The position numbers and the translations under genes are program-made. The notes below the pieces were generated by a model. It did not search any database. It was not told where the DNA came from and saw only the letters and a list, made by a program, of their open reading frames with translations. A stretch of DNA of 64,000 bases from Nitrospira sp. (GTDB taxonomy: Bacteria > Nitrospirota > Thermodesulfovibrionia > Thermodesulfovibrionales > Dissulfurispiraceae): contig NSJL01000004.1 in assembly GCA_002634385.1 (NCBI GenBank), forward strand, positions 1 to 64,000, given 5' to 3'. Numbering within the stretch: position 1 is the stretch's first letter; the number at the start of each line of letters is the position of its first letter. Of this stretch, positions 33,822-43,434 are shown in pieces.

Positions 33822-35060
33822 ATGAAAGGCGTATCCCGGTACGATGCATCCACCTCTTTGCTCCCGGTGGTTCAGGAGCTCATGACCGGGTATGCCCGTC
33901 TGAGCGGGCTTTCCCCGGCCGGACCGTCTCCGCTGCGCTATCTCTGGACGGACGCCTTTGCCGTTTGCAATTTCCTGGCGCTGTATCGCCAAACGGGTGA
34001 TGAACATTACAGGAACCTTGCTTTGCTCCTTGTAGACCAGGTGCACACCACCCTTGGCCGCCACCGTGGGGATGACCCGGGGAGCGGCCAGAAAACCGGC
34101 CAGAGATCCGGCCAGAAATCCGGGTGGATCAGCGGCCTCGACGAGCAGGAGGGCTCAATGCACCCCACGATAGGGGGCTTGAGGATCGGGAAAGCAATGG
34201 ACGAACGGAAGCCGGATGAGCCTCCCGACGAGGTCCTGGAGTGGGAGCGGGATGGACAATACTATCATTATCTTACGCAATGGATGCACGCCCTCGACCG
34301 GGTAAGCCGGGTTACGGAGAATTCCACATACAACAGATGGGCGATAGAGCTTGCGAAAACCGCTCATGACCGGTTTACCTACGTTCCCGCGTCCGGGGGG
34401 CAGAAACGCATGTACTGGAAAATGAGTATCGATCTCTCGTATCCCCTCGTACCCTCCATGGGGTATCACGATCCTCTTGACGGACTCATCACCTACAGCG
34501 AGCTCCGGACGACTGCACGGCACTTTGCAGAGCGGTCGGCAGAGCCGGCGGTATGGACGGACCTCGATGCGGAGATTGCCGATATGGCCGAAATGTGCAA
34601 GGGAAAAGACTGGACCACCGATGATCCCCTCGGCATCGGCGGCCTCCTGACCGGCTCGTATAAAATGGCACAATTGATTCTGCATGACGGCTTTATACGG
34701 CCCGATCTGCTGGAGCAGGTGATGAATGCCTCTCTGGCGGGTTTGGACTCCTATTCGGGAAAGCCCTCCTTTAAGCTTCCTGCCGAGTACCGTCTGGCAT
34801 TCCGGGAACTGGGATTGTCCATTGGGTTGCATGCTGCCGGGAGATTGCATGAAGTCGTTTCAAGAAATCCCGGAATTTTCAGCGAGGTGCATTCGATAAC
34901 GGGAAGATTGCTGCGGTATGCCCCTCTGCGGGAAGCAATCGAAGCGTTCTGGCTCGAACCCTCCAACCGGGAATCCGGCAGTTGGGCGGCGCACCGTGCC
35001 ATCAATACAGTGATGCTGGCCACCAGCCTGGCCCCTGACGGGTACCTCTTGCTCGAATAA
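33822..35060 (+). CDS. Hypothetical protein with helical-toroid (six-hairpin-like) character
   Basis: A 412-residue cytoplasmic protein with no signal peptide. It is largely helical, with repeated aromatic and acidic patterns (YLWTDAFAVCNFLALYRQTG, HYLTQWMHALDRVSRVT, RWAIELAKTAHDRFTYV). These recall alpha/alpha-toroid enzymes of the six-hairpin glycosidase type, but I cannot assign a family. A short low-complexity insert (GQKTGQRSGQKSGWISG) sits near residue 90. No strong ribosome-binding site precedes ATG 33822, so the start is tentative. It converges on the NapH-like gene, with 10 bp between ends. Confidence 0.7.
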   Translation: MKGVSRYDASTSLLPVVQELMTGYARLSGLSPAGPSPLRYLWTDAFAVCNFLALYRQTGDEHYRNLALLLVDQVHTTLGRHRGDDPGSGQKTGQRSGQKSGWISGLDEQEGSMHPTIGGLRIGKAMDERKPDEPPDEVLEWERDGQYYHYLTQWMHALDRVSRVTENSTYNRWAIELAKTAHDRFTYVPASGGQKRMYWKMSIDLSYPLVPSMGYHDPLDGLITYSELRTTARHFAERSAEPAVWTDLDAEIADMAEMCKGKDWTTDDPLGIGGLLTGSYKMAQLILHDGFIRPDLLEQVMNASLAGLDSYSGKPSFKLPAEYRLAFRELGLSIGLHAAGRLHEVVSRNPGIFSEVHSITGRLLRYAPLREAIEAFWLEPSNRESGSWAAHRAINTVMLATSLAPDGYLLLE

Positions 35061-35070
35061 AGTGCAGAAG

Positions 35071-35952
35071 CTACTTCTCGCCGCGCTGGAAACGGAAAAG
35101 GCCTTTCCCTTCCCCGAGCTCCCTGTGGCAGGCGGCAATGCAGTCTCCACAGGTGACGCAGGAGATATCCCACTTGTTTTTCCGGGGAAGTATATTCATG
35201 AAACAGGCCTTTTCGCAGCCCCTGCAGTTGGTGCACTCGGCAATCCTGGAGGTGTCCATTTTCAGACGGAGCGACACGGGACTGATCCATCCGAAAAAAG
35301 CCTGTAAGAGCCCCGGACCGCACACGAATTTGCAGAAGATATGCCGTACGAAGAGGGACATGACAAGAATAAAGACGGATACCCCGGTAATGCCGGCCTT
35401 CACCCCGAAAGTGAAATCTCCGGTGAAGATCTGGTGCCAGATGGTTCTGGGATTGATCAGGTAGCCGGTGAGAGCCACTCCGCCGAGCAGGGGGACCACG
35501 ATCATACTCAGCAGCGCGAGCGTTCCGAACAGGAAGCGGTTCGTCCCCGGCACCTCCGGGTCATTCGGCTTTTTCCCATAGAGACTCCTCCTCCCTGAAA
35601 GCCTGAGGGTGAAAAAGTTGGCCAGCTCGAAGAAAGTGCCTCCGGGACAGAGCCATCCGCAGAAGAGCCTCCCGGTGAAGAAACCCAGAAGGGGGAAGAG
35701 GGAGAGGAGGGTGACCCAGGGGAGTATGCCTTTCAGGAAGAACCGCAGGGCGATGTGCAGCGCCCCCACGGCACTGTGATCGGTCTGGAATCCCGCCTTC
35801 AGTCCCAGCGTCCAGGCGCTGCCGCATACGATCAGCTCTTTTGTCGCCGTATCGTAACGAAAGATGTCGAAGACGGGGATGAGGAGTATCAGAAGAATGA
35901 AACCTGCCTGAGTAACCCTCCTCCCGATGGTAATGAATCTTTCGGTGCTCAT
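35071..35952 (-). CDS. NapH/NosR-like membrane ferredoxin
   Basis: A 293-residue membrane protein with about five transmembrane segments and a cytoplasmic C-terminal ferredoxin domain. The family's paired motifs CGWLCPGG and CKFVCGPG lie at membrane boundaries, as in NapH, NosR and CcoG. The C-terminus carries two [4Fe-4S] sites: CTNCRGCEKAC and CVTCGDCIAACHRE. Such proteins pass electrons between the quinone pool and periplasmic or cytoplasmic acceptors. No nap, nos or cco genes are adjacent, so the partner is unknown. The start at 35952 (MSTERFITIG) is tentative; upstream in-frame ATGs extend to 36003. Confidence 0.85.
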   Translation of the reverse strand: MSTERFITIGRRVTQAGFILLILLIPVFDIFRYDTATKELIVCGSAWTLGLKAGFQTDHSAVGALHIALRFFLKGILPWVTLLSLFPLLGFFTGRLFCGWLCPGGTFFELANFFTLRLSGRRSLYGKKPNDPEVPGTNRFLFGTLALLSMIVVPLLGGVALTGYLINPRTIWHQIFTGDFTFGVKAGITGVSVFILVMSLFVRHIFCKFVCGPGLLQAFFGWISPVSLRLKMDTSRIAECTNCRGCEKACFMNILPRKNKWDISCVTCGDCIAACHRELGEGKGLFRFQRGEK

Positions 35953-36057
35953 GATACTCAACACTATCATGCGGAAGACGAGTCTTGGTATGAGGCAGAT
36001 CATACTGCGAATTTATTGCACGCCCTCTCTCCCGGCCTTCGGCCGCCCTCTCCTTTT

Positions 36058-36516
36058 CTACTTTTTCCCCGCTTCTGCCCGTATGGGCGGCACATTCAGC
36101 ACAAGCCAGTACAATCCCAGTTGCCTGGCCGCCTCGATAAACTTGAGGAAGTCCACCGGCTTATGGATATAGCTGTTGGCGCCGAGGTTGTAGCTTCGAA
36201 TGACATCCTGATCCTCGACGGAGGACGTAAGAATGATTACGGGAATGAGCCTTGTCCGTGGGGAGGCGCGCATCTGCCGCAGCACCTCCAGACCGTCGAT
36301 CCGGGGGAGTTTGAGGTCGAGCAGGACCAACGACGGGACAGACTCCGGTTCCCGTCCGGACAATTCGCCGGAGGGCAAGAGGTAGTCGAGCGCCTCGACG
36401 CCGTCCCGCGCCACCACAAATTTTGCGTCGACGCTGGCTTTGCGGAAGGCGCGCAGTGTCAGCTTCACGTCGGCGGGGTTATCCTCAACCAGCAAAATGA
36501 CTTTTTCGTCAGCCAT
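36058..36516 (-). CDS. Single-domain response regulator (Rcp1-like)
   Basis: A 152-residue CheY-like receiver without an output domain. Acidic pocket VEDNPADVKL, phospho-acceptor Asp67 in LVLLDLKLPRIDG, the conserved Thr/Ser in VIILTSS and Lys in SYIHKPVDF are all present. The NPAD and long alpha4 region (SYNLGANSYIHKPVDFLKFIEAA) are typical of Rcp1-type regulators that pair with phytochrome-like or PAS kinases. It lies downstream of the histidine kinase gene, its presumed partner. GGAGAG precedes the start. Confidence 0.92.
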   Translation of the reverse strand: MADEKVILLVEDNPADVKLTLRAFRKASVDAKFVVARDGVEALDYLLPSGELSGREPESVPSLVLLDLKLPRIDGLEVLRQMRASPRTRLIPVIILTSSVEDQDVIRSYNLGANSYIHKPVDFLKFIEAARQLGLYWLVLNVPPIRAEAGKK

Positions 36517-36605
36517 AATCTCTCCAATAATCCCGCTCGCTCCTTCTCTTAATGGAAGGAAAGAGCGAAGAGGGGGTATTTTAAGCAGGAACGGTTCCCA
36601 GCGGT

Positions 36606-37775
36606 CTAGCGGGTATGTCTCAGATAAGAGCAGCCGAGGCGTTCTTTGAGCACGGGGCGGTCAAGGGTGAAGTAGAATGTTGCTCCCTGTTCCGGCTCCC
36701 CCTCGGCGCAGACGCTTCCTCCATGGCGATGAATGATGCGTTGGATGATCGAGAGGCCGATGCCGGTTCCGGGAAAGTCCTCATCCCTGTGCAGGCGCTG
36801 GAACGTGCCGAAGATCTTGCCGGCGTACTTCATATCGAAGCCGGCTCCGTTGTCCCGGACGAAGTAAACTGGTGTCTCCTCGAAGTCTGTTGCGCCGAAT
36901 TCGATTAGTGCGATATCTTTCTTGCTCGTGAACTTCCAGGCATTCCCTATCAGGTTATCCAAAACCACCTTCAGAAGGGTCGGGTCGCCGGTGGCGACGA
37001 GGCCCTCTGCTATGCGGAACGTAACGTGACGTTCCGGTTGGGAATTCTTCAGTGCCTTTGCGATGTTCTGCACCATGACCGAGAGGTCGACCGTTGTCCG
37101 GTTCATTTCACCGCGCGTGAGGCGGGAAAGCTTGAGCAGTTCGTCGATGAGCTGTGCCATCCGTTGTGATGCGTTCCGCACTTCTGTCAGGTAGTCGCGC
37201 CCTTCCTCATCGAGGATGTCGTAGTAATCTTCTATCAGCGCCTGGCTGAAGCCGTCCATGGCCCGCAGCGGAGCGCGGAGGTCATGAGAGACGGAGTAGC
37301 TGAAAGCCTCCAGTTCGCGATTGGCCGCATCGGCTGCCTCCTTGGCCCGGCGGACCGACTCCAGGGCATCCTGGAGCTCGCGGTTGGCCTCTTCCGTCCG
37401 GGTCCGCTCAATATCGAAGTCCTCGAGAAGGTTCAGCATTGCGCTCTGTGACTCTTCAAGCCGCATTTTTTCTTCTGAGGAGTCCTGCAGGATGTTGAGA
37501 ATTGCCCGTTGCATCCTTTCGAGCCACTCTTTTTCTTCTGAGGAGTCCTGCAGGATGTTGAGAATCGCCCGCTGCGTCTCCTTGAGCCGATCTTTTTCGA
37601 CCAGAGAGTCATCAAGAATATTCAGAACCGCCCGCTGTGTTTCCTCAAGCCGCCTCCGCTCTCCGGTGAGGTCTTCAAGAATATTGAGCATCGCCCGCGC
37701 GTAGTTCTCGAGGAGTAACGGGTCATGGATCTCAGCCGTGACCTCCGGCGGTGCTTTTGTCGCTTTCCCTTCCAT
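36606..37775 (-). CDS. Sensor histidine kinase with five tandem 21-residue helical repeats
   Basis: A 389-residue soluble kinase. Residues 28-132 are five consecutive 21-residue repeats (consensus AxLNILxDSxEEKxxLExxQR), probably a long signalling coiled coil. Next comes the HisKA domain with His164 in SVSHDLRAPL, then the ATPase domain with N-box DNLIGNAWKF, DNGAGFDM and GTGIGLSI. There is no sensor or membrane domain of its own. Its ATG at 37775 overlaps the stop of the upstream PAS gene by one base (TAATG), with AGAGGA upstream. PAS protein, kinase and receiver probably form one signalling chain. Confidence 0.9.
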   Translation of the reverse strand: MEGKATKAPPEVTAEIHDPLLLENYARAMLNILEDLTGERRRLEETQRAVLNILDDSLVEKDRLKETQRAILNILQDSSEEKEWLERMQRAILNILQDSSEEKMRLEESQSAMLNLLEDFDIERTRTEEANRELQDALESVRRAKEAADAANRELEAFSYSVSHDLRAPLRAMDGFSQALIEDYYDILDEEGRDYLTEVRNASQRMAQLIDELLKLSRLTRGEMNRTTVDLSVMVQNIAKALKNSQPERHVTFRIAEGLVATGDPTLLKVVLDNLIGNAWKFTSKKDIALIEFGATDFEETPVYFVRDNGAGFDMKYAGKIFGTFQRLHRDEDFPGTGIGLSIIQRIIHRHGGSVCAEGEPEQGATFYFTLDRPVLKERLGCSYLRHTR

Positions 37776-38785
37776 TACAGCGTCCTCTCGGCAGGCCTCC
37801 ATTCGGAAGAGGCCTCTTTCCGGAGCTCGTCGTTTTCTCTCTTGAGCTCCTCTATCTCCTTCTTCAACTCGATCATCTTGAGCTCGCGTCCGACGGTCAG
37901 CTTCTGGAATCTCTCCAGCTCGGCCAGCCTTTCGAGCTCGCGTGCCCGCTGCTCCTCTCTCGCCCGCTGCTCGACGACCTTTGCCTCGGCTTCCCTCTGG
38001 GCCGTCACGTCGCGGGCAGCAGCGAAAACGCCCAGCACCTTGCCCTGTGCGTCGCGATAGACCGAGGCGTTGTAGAGAACGCTTGTGAGCCGCCCGTCCC
38101 GGTGCCTGATCGTCAGGGGGTAGTCGGTGACGAACCCCTTCGAGAAGACCTGCTCATACCCCTCGCGCGCCTTGTCCGGCTCGGTGAAGTAGTCGGAGAA
38201 GTCGGTGCCGATGAGCCGCTCCTTCGGCATGCCGGTCACCTTGACCGCCGCCTCGTTGACGTCGGTGATCTTGCCTTCAGGGCTGATGGTCACCAGCGGG
38301 TCGAGGCTTGCCTCGATCAGACTGCGGGCGTACTGGGAAGTAGCCAGGAGTTGCTCCTCCATCCGCTTGCGTTCCGTAATATCCCTGGCGATGGACGAAG
38401 CGCCGATAAGCCTGCCTGCGGAGTCGTGGATCGGAGAAACGGTGAGGGAGATGTGGATCAGCGTGCCGTCCTTGCGCCTGCGGAGCGTCTCGAAGTGCTC
38501 GATACGCTCGCCGTGGCGGATCTTTTGGAGAATATCGTCCATCTCCTTTGGCCGGTCAGGGGACAACAGGACCGAAACGGGCTTGCCGATAATTTCCGCC
38601 GCTGTATAGCCGTACATCAGCTCCGCAGCGCGGTTCCAACTTGTGATAACACCTTCCAATGTTTTGGCATAGACGGCATCATCGGATGAGTCGACAATGG
38701 ACGCAAGCAGCGCTATGCGCTCCTCCTCCGTACCCGCCATTTCGCGTTTGGTCCTTTTTATCTTTTGTTTGACGGCATCTCCCAT
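37775..38785 (-). CDS. Tandem PAS-domain sensor protein
   Basis: A 336-residue protein with two PAS/PAC modules (about residues 24-145 and 150-270). Their ends read GASSIARDITERKRMEEQL and GVFAAARDVTAQREAEAK. A C-terminal coiled coil follows, rich in Glu/Arg/Lys (ELKKEIEELKRENDELRKE). No kinase, GGDEF or DNA-binding domain is attached. It is translationally coupled to the histidine kinase at 37775 and may have been split from it, acting as its sensory module through the matching coiled coils. GGAGG precedes ATG 38785. Confidence 0.88.
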   Translation of the reverse strand: MGDAVKQKIKRTKREMAGTEEERIALLASIVDSSDDAVYAKTLEGVITSWNRAAELMYGYTAAEIIGKPVSVLLSPDRPKEMDDILQKIRHGERIEHFETLRRRKDGTLIHISLTVSPIHDSAGRLIGASSIARDITERKRMEEQLLATSQYARSLIEASLDPLVTISPEGKITDVNEAAVKVTGMPKERLIGTDFSDYFTEPDKAREGYEQVFSKGFVTDYPLTIRHRDGRLTSVLYNASVYRDAQGKVLGVFAAARDVTAQREAEAKVVEQRAREEQRARELERLAELERFQKLTVGRELKMIELKKEIEELKRENDELRKEASSEWRPAERTL

Positions 38786-39401
38786 AATTGTTTTCCTCCT
38801 CTTCAGAGAACATCATCAAAGCATAGAAGCTCTTTCAAAACCCACTCTTTCACCTTCACCCCAGGGCAATCGCATCAAAATGCCCGGCCAATGTGCATCC
38901 CCTTGAGATTGCTTCGCTTTGCTCGCAATGACTGTCATTGCGAAGGGTCGTACCCTGAAGCAATCCCTTTCTTCCGTCTTCCTCTCTACCTCTACCTTTA
39001 CCTCTAACTGTCTTTTTCGGTATCCTGAAGCAATCTTGTTGTTCTCCCTTGAATCGCTCTTTCGATGCGTTTGCCCTGGCAGGACAGCCGAAGGCCGGGA
39101 GAGGGGGTTCTTTCGTTTTATGTAACTGTTTTCAGGATTGTACTTTCTCCTTTTATGTATGTTCTTTTACCTCTCTACTATCAAGGTAGCACCTCATATT
39201 CACACCTGTCAACTGCAACGGCGGTTTCGACAGCACCGTTTTCTCTCATTGCAAACATCCTGAAAAATCAAAAAAAACAGCCTTGTCTTTACGTTGAGGA
39301 GAAGATAATGCTATTAATTAATAAATAAAGGTGATTTGTTTTGCCTGTACGTTTCTGTATTTTAAATCAATCTCATAAAGCTTATTCCGTAGGGAAAATG
39401 G
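38786..39401. other. Intergenic region with palindromic repeats, no gene seen
   Basis: This roughly 600-bp gap between divergent signalling genes holds the palindromic repeat at 38907-38965, another partial copy (cctgaagcaatc near 39024) and AT-rich DNA near 39140-39400. Promoters for both flanking genes must lie here, but I see no clear consensus. No gene or RNA is recognised. Confidence 0.5.
38907..38965. repeat. Dispersed palindromic repeat (gattgcttcg / gtcattgcgaag)
   Basis: The left arm gattgcttcg...gcaatgac pairs with the right arm gtcattgcga...gaagcaatc around a single-base centre near 38933. The right arm matches 14704-14736 closely. Confidence 0.65.
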
Positions 39402-41981
39402 ATGGTTACTCGACTGCGTGTTCTTGTCATTGAGGATTCCAGCGTCGATACCAAGCTGCTCATTCGCGAGCTGAAGCAGGGGGGGTACGAGCCCGTCTTC
39501 AAGCGTGTCGACACGCATAAAGCAGTGTGGGATGCCCTTCGGGAGCAGCAATGGGATGTCGTGATTTCCGATTATAAGATGCCCGCTTTCGACGGACTCG
39601 AAGCTCTGTCGATTGTGCAGGAGAGCGGGCTCGATCTCCCCTTTATTCTCATCTCCGGCAAGATCGACGAGGAAACAGCGGTCGCGGCAATGAAAGCGGG
39701 TGCCCACGACTATATTACAAAAGGCAAGCTGGGTCGCCTTATTCCCGCGATTGAACGAGAGCTGAGAGAAGCTGAAGTCAGGCGTGAGCGCACGCGTGTT
39801 GAAAAAGAGCTGCAGGAGTATCATAACAATCTGGAAAGGATTGTTCAGCAGCGTACCGCCGAGTGGAAGACCGCCAATGAGCAGCTCCTGCTCGAAATCG
39901 AAGAACGCAGACGGGTGGAGGAGGCGCTGCGTGAAAGCGAACAGCGCCTGCGACGGTTTTATGAATCCGGCCTGATCGGCGTTATCTATTGGGACATGAG
40001 CGGTACGATCAAAGATGCGAACGACAAATTTCTGGAAATGGTCGGCTATACGCGGGAAGAACTGGATGCCGGTAAAATCAACTGGATGCATATGACCCCA
40101 ACGGAGTATCGGCATCTGGATGAGCAGTCAGTTGTAGAACTCAAAGCAACAGGCGTCAACAAGAAACCGTTCGAAAAAGAGTATATCCGGAAGGACGGCA
40201 CGCGCATTTCGATCCTGATCGCCGGGGCGATGCTGGACAAGACACGCTTCAACGGCGTCGCATTCGTTCTGGATATTACCGAGCGCAGACGGGCCGAGAG
40301 GTCCCTGCATGAGTCGAAGAGCTTTCTTGAGCGGATCATGCAGAGCGTTACCAACGCTATCTATGTTGTTGATCTGGAAGGAAGATTCTCTCAACTTAAC
40401 CAGGCCGCTGCAGAGATGTCCGGGTATCTTCTCGAAGAGCTGAAAGGCGTGCCGTTTTCGATACTCTTCGATGAGGAGACTCTTCCTCAAATCCAGAAGC
40501 TGTTTGCGCGGATTGTTGTCCACGGAGAGTCTATCATCAATTATGAGATCGAAATCGTCCGCAAGGACGGAATCCGGCGTTTGGTTCTTGCCAGCTCGGT
40601 TCCGCTCAGGATAGACGGTGAGATCACCGGAGTTGTCGGCGCTGCCCAGGATATCACCGACCGCAAGAGAATGGAGAATGAAATCAGACATCTGGCGCAC
40701 CACGATGCACTTACAAACCTGCCCAACAGAAAGCTCTTTATGGACATCCTCCATCTCGAGCTTGCCGAGTCACGCCGTAACAGGAAGAAGCTTGCCGTCT
40801 TTTTCCTTGACCTCGACCGCTTCAAATACATTAATGACACCCTCGGCCACACTATCGGCGATAATCTCCTTAAGGAGGTAGCGAAGCGGCTGAGGCACAG
40901 CGTAAGGGAGTCGGATACGGTGGCCCGTATCGGTGGCGATGAATTCAATATCCTTATGGCGAATATTGAGCATGCCGAAGACGTCATCACGATCGCACAG
41001 AAGATCCTTGCGCAGTTCAAAATACCCTATCTCGCCAATGACAACCATGAGCTCTATGCTGCCACCAGCATAGGTATCAGCATCTATCCTGATGATAGTG
41101 AGGATTTGGAGATTCTGTTCAGAAATGCCGACATTGCCATGTACCATGCCAAGGAGCAGGGAGGGAACACGTATCAATTCTACAGCTCCGCCATGAACAT
41201 AAGGAGCATTGAAAGGCTCAAAATGGAGGGTTTTCTCCGCCAAAGCCTGACACGCGGCGAGCTGGCGGTTTATTATCAGCCGAAGCTCACGGTCGATACC
41301 CGCACGATATTGTGCGCCGAAGCTCTGGTGCGGTGGCAGCATCCCGAATTGGGGCTCCTCGCCCCCCTCAGTTTCATTCCCGTTGCCGAGGAGAGCGGGT
41401 TTATCGTCGACATCGACGAATGGGTGCTCCGCACAGTCTGCATTCAGATAAAATCGTGGATAGAAGCGGGGTTGCCCTCTCTCCGCATTTCCGTGAACCT
41501 CTCCGCCAGACAGTTTCAGAATCCGGAGCTGGTCAGTACGGTTGCAAAAATACTGGAAGAGACCGGTGTGCCGCCGGACTGCCTGGACATCGAGATTACC
41601 GAGCATGTGGCGATGAGCAACGTCGAGCGCACCGCTGACCGTCTGAAAGAGCTGACGGAGATGGGAGTGCATATCTCCATCGACGATTTCGGTACCGGCT
41701 ATTCGTCGCTCAGTTATCTGAAGAGATTCCCTGTCGGAAAGCTCAAGATCGACAAATCATTCATTCAGGACATTGCAACCGATCCCGACGACAGGGCTAT
41801 TATCAGCGCGGTTATTTCCATGGCGCACGATATGGGAATGAAGGTGGTCGCGGAGGGGGTGGAGACCGAAGAGCAACTGTCATTCCTGCAGGCAACCCGC
41901 TGCGATGAAGCGCAAGGTTATCTGTTCAGTGAACCGCTGTCTGCGGAGGAGTTCGGCAAACTGATAGCTGCAGGCAGGTAG
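39402..41981 (+). CDS. Response regulator with PAS-PAS-GGDEF-EAL output
   Basis: An 859-residue protein. The N-terminal receiver has acidic pocket EDSS, phospho-acceptor Asp57 in VVISDYKMP and Lys in YITKGKLG. A coiled coil (about 125-185) leads to two PAS domains (about 190-305 and 310-425), then a GGDEF domain with intact RIGGDEF (about 508) and an EAL domain with AEALVRWQHP (about 639), EITEH, SIDDFGTG (about 760), KIDKSFI and AEGVETEEQ. A dual c-di-GMP enzyme controlled by phosphorylation is likely. It is divergent from the PAS-kinase-receiver genes, which may include its kinase. AGGGA precedes ATG 39402. Confidence 0.93.
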   Translation: MVTRLRVLVIEDSSVDTKLLIRELKQGGYEPVFKRVDTHKAVWDALREQQWDVVISDYKMPAFDGLEALSIVQESGLDLPFILISGKIDEETAVAAMKAGAHDYITKGKLGRLIPAIERELREAEVRRERTRVEKELQEYHNNLERIVQQRTAEWKTANEQLLLEIEERRRVEEALRESEQRLRRFYESGLIGVIYWDMSGTIKDANDKFLEMVGYTREELDAGKINWMHMTPTEYRHLDEQSVVELKATGVNKKPFEKEYIRKDGTRISILIAGAMLDKTRFNGVAFVLDITERRRAERSLHESKSFLERIMQSVTNAIYVVDLEGRFSQLNQAAAEMSGYLLEELKGVPFSILFDEETLPQIQKLFARIVVHGESIINYEIEIVRKDGIRRLVLASSVPLRIDGEITGVVGAAQDITDRKRMENEIRHLAHHDALTNLPNRKLFMDILHLELAESRRNRKKLAVFFLDLDRFKYINDTLGHTIGDNLLKEVAKRLRHSVRESDTVARIGGDEFNILMANIEHAEDVITIAQKILAQFKIPYLANDNHELYAATSIGISIYPDDSEDLEILFRNADIAMYHAKEQGGNTYQFYSSAMNIRSIERLKMEGFLRQSLTRGELAVYYQPKLTVDTRTILCAEALVRWQHPELGLLAPLSFIPVAEESGFIVDIDEWVLRTVCIQIKSWIEAGLPSLRISVNLSARQFQNPELVSTVAKILEETGVPPDCLDIEITEHVAMSNVERTADRLKELTEMGVHISIDDFGTGYSSLSYLKRFPVGKLKIDKSFIQDIATDPDDRAIISAVISMAHDMGMKVVAEGVETEEQLSFLQATRCDEAQGYLFSEPLSAEEFGKLIAAGR

Positions 41982-42097
41982 CATGGTACAATCAGCAGAA
42001 CGAACCGATTACGTGATACCCTGCCTGGATAGCTGGTTATGGAGTAACAGACTATTTATCGCCCTGTTGCGGAGCCGACTGATGCGAAAACTGCACC

Positions 42098-43434
42098 TTA
42101 TGGCTTTATCTCGAAGATCCTCACTTCTCCGGCCGTAAGTGCTACGTTATACAAGGTAGTTCCGTCAAAAGCGCGGTAGGGTGAGCCTGTCCCGTCCAGC
42201 GCATATTCGATCACCCGTGTCCCCCTGCGCGGCAGTCGTACCTGTACTGTCGGAGAGCCGCTTTTATCCCAGAGAAACAGTACCTGACTGTCATCAGGCC
42301 GGATAAAGAGATGGTGGTACAGCTTCCCTCTCTCTCCCTCGATGACCTCCACTGCCACATCTCCATCGGCTACGGTATCGCCCCCGTATCGAGAAGGCTG
42401 ATGAGCCTCTTTATGGTGTGGAACGCCAGCTTTTTCCTTCTGTCGGGATAGGTGATGCTCCAGGTAATAATTTTCCTTCTCCCCGATAACTTCGGTGGAC
42501 CTTTTCGGCTCTTTGATTTCGTAAATGCCGAGATGCTCGACTCTCGGATGGGCCAGGAACGTGGCCATGGCCCGCACCCACCAGTTTGCCTGGTCCCGCC
42601 CGGTTTTCTTCTCCGGGGGAGTGGAAAAGCCGAGCTCGTTGATCCAGATCGGTTTTTTGCCGCACCATGCATCGGTCTCCGGAATGAAATCGTCGGTAAA
42701 TCCCTGATGGAGATAATTCTCGACTGCGGTGTCCGGGTCGGTCCAGGTTTCCGGGTACGCATGGAAGGGGAGAATATCGAAGCTCTTCCCGTTATCGTAC
42801 GTGAGGCATACCGCTTCAACCCACTCCAGGTCCGGATAGGTCATTCCACCGAAGAGGACCTGATCGTCTCCCGCGGCCGCGCGGATGGCGGAGCTGCCGT
42901 AGCTCAGGACCTCGTTATAGTCCTTCGGGGAGCCGTCCCACCACAGGGGCGCGTTTTCCTCATTATATATCTCAAAGGAAAGCACGTTGGGGTGTTGCTT
43001 CATGGCTGATACCAGAGTGAAGACAAACCGGTACCAGTCGTCCAGGGAGGCAGGTGGGTTGTTCCAGGCAGCCTTGTCGGCCCCTCCTTGTCTGGCGGCC
43101 CATTCGGGCGTATAGCCGAATAGGGACGTAAGGTGATGTCATTGCGCGCAGCCAGTTCCGCAAACCGGTGCAGCCAGGCAAAATCGTAATTGCCGCGGGA
43201 GGGCTCGTAGTCGTCCCACCCGAAACTGCCCCGCCAGGTAGTGACGCCCAGTTCCCTGAAAAGGGCAAAATCGGCTGCCACCTCTTTCAGGTTCTCCCCC
43301 TTATCGTAGTCTTCCAGTATGCTGAAGGATATCCTCTTGCTGAAGGGTGCGGGGGTGCCCCGCGTATACAAAGCGGAGCAGCTGACGGTGAGCAGCAGAA
43401 ATATTGCGGTTCCGAGCGACGCAAGCCTTTTCAT
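42098..43434 (-). pseudogene. Glycoside hydrolase (clan A-like) lipoprotein with a frameshift
   Basis: Two overlapping minus-strand frames encode one protein. The N-terminal part (start 43434, MKRLASLGTAIFLLLTVSCS with lipobox TVSC) runs through WRGSFGWDDYEPSRGNYDF and breaks near 43119-43122. The C-terminal frame resumes as GYTPEWAARQGGADKAAWNN and continues through FEIYNEENAPLWW (acid/base Glu) and KPIWINELGFSTP (nucleophile Glu). Restoring one T in tattcgg (to tatttcgg) makes a single protein of about 445 residues resembling GH-A clan hydrolases. It is either a recent pseudogene or a sequencing error; the remaining sequence looks undamaged. Confidence 0.8.
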
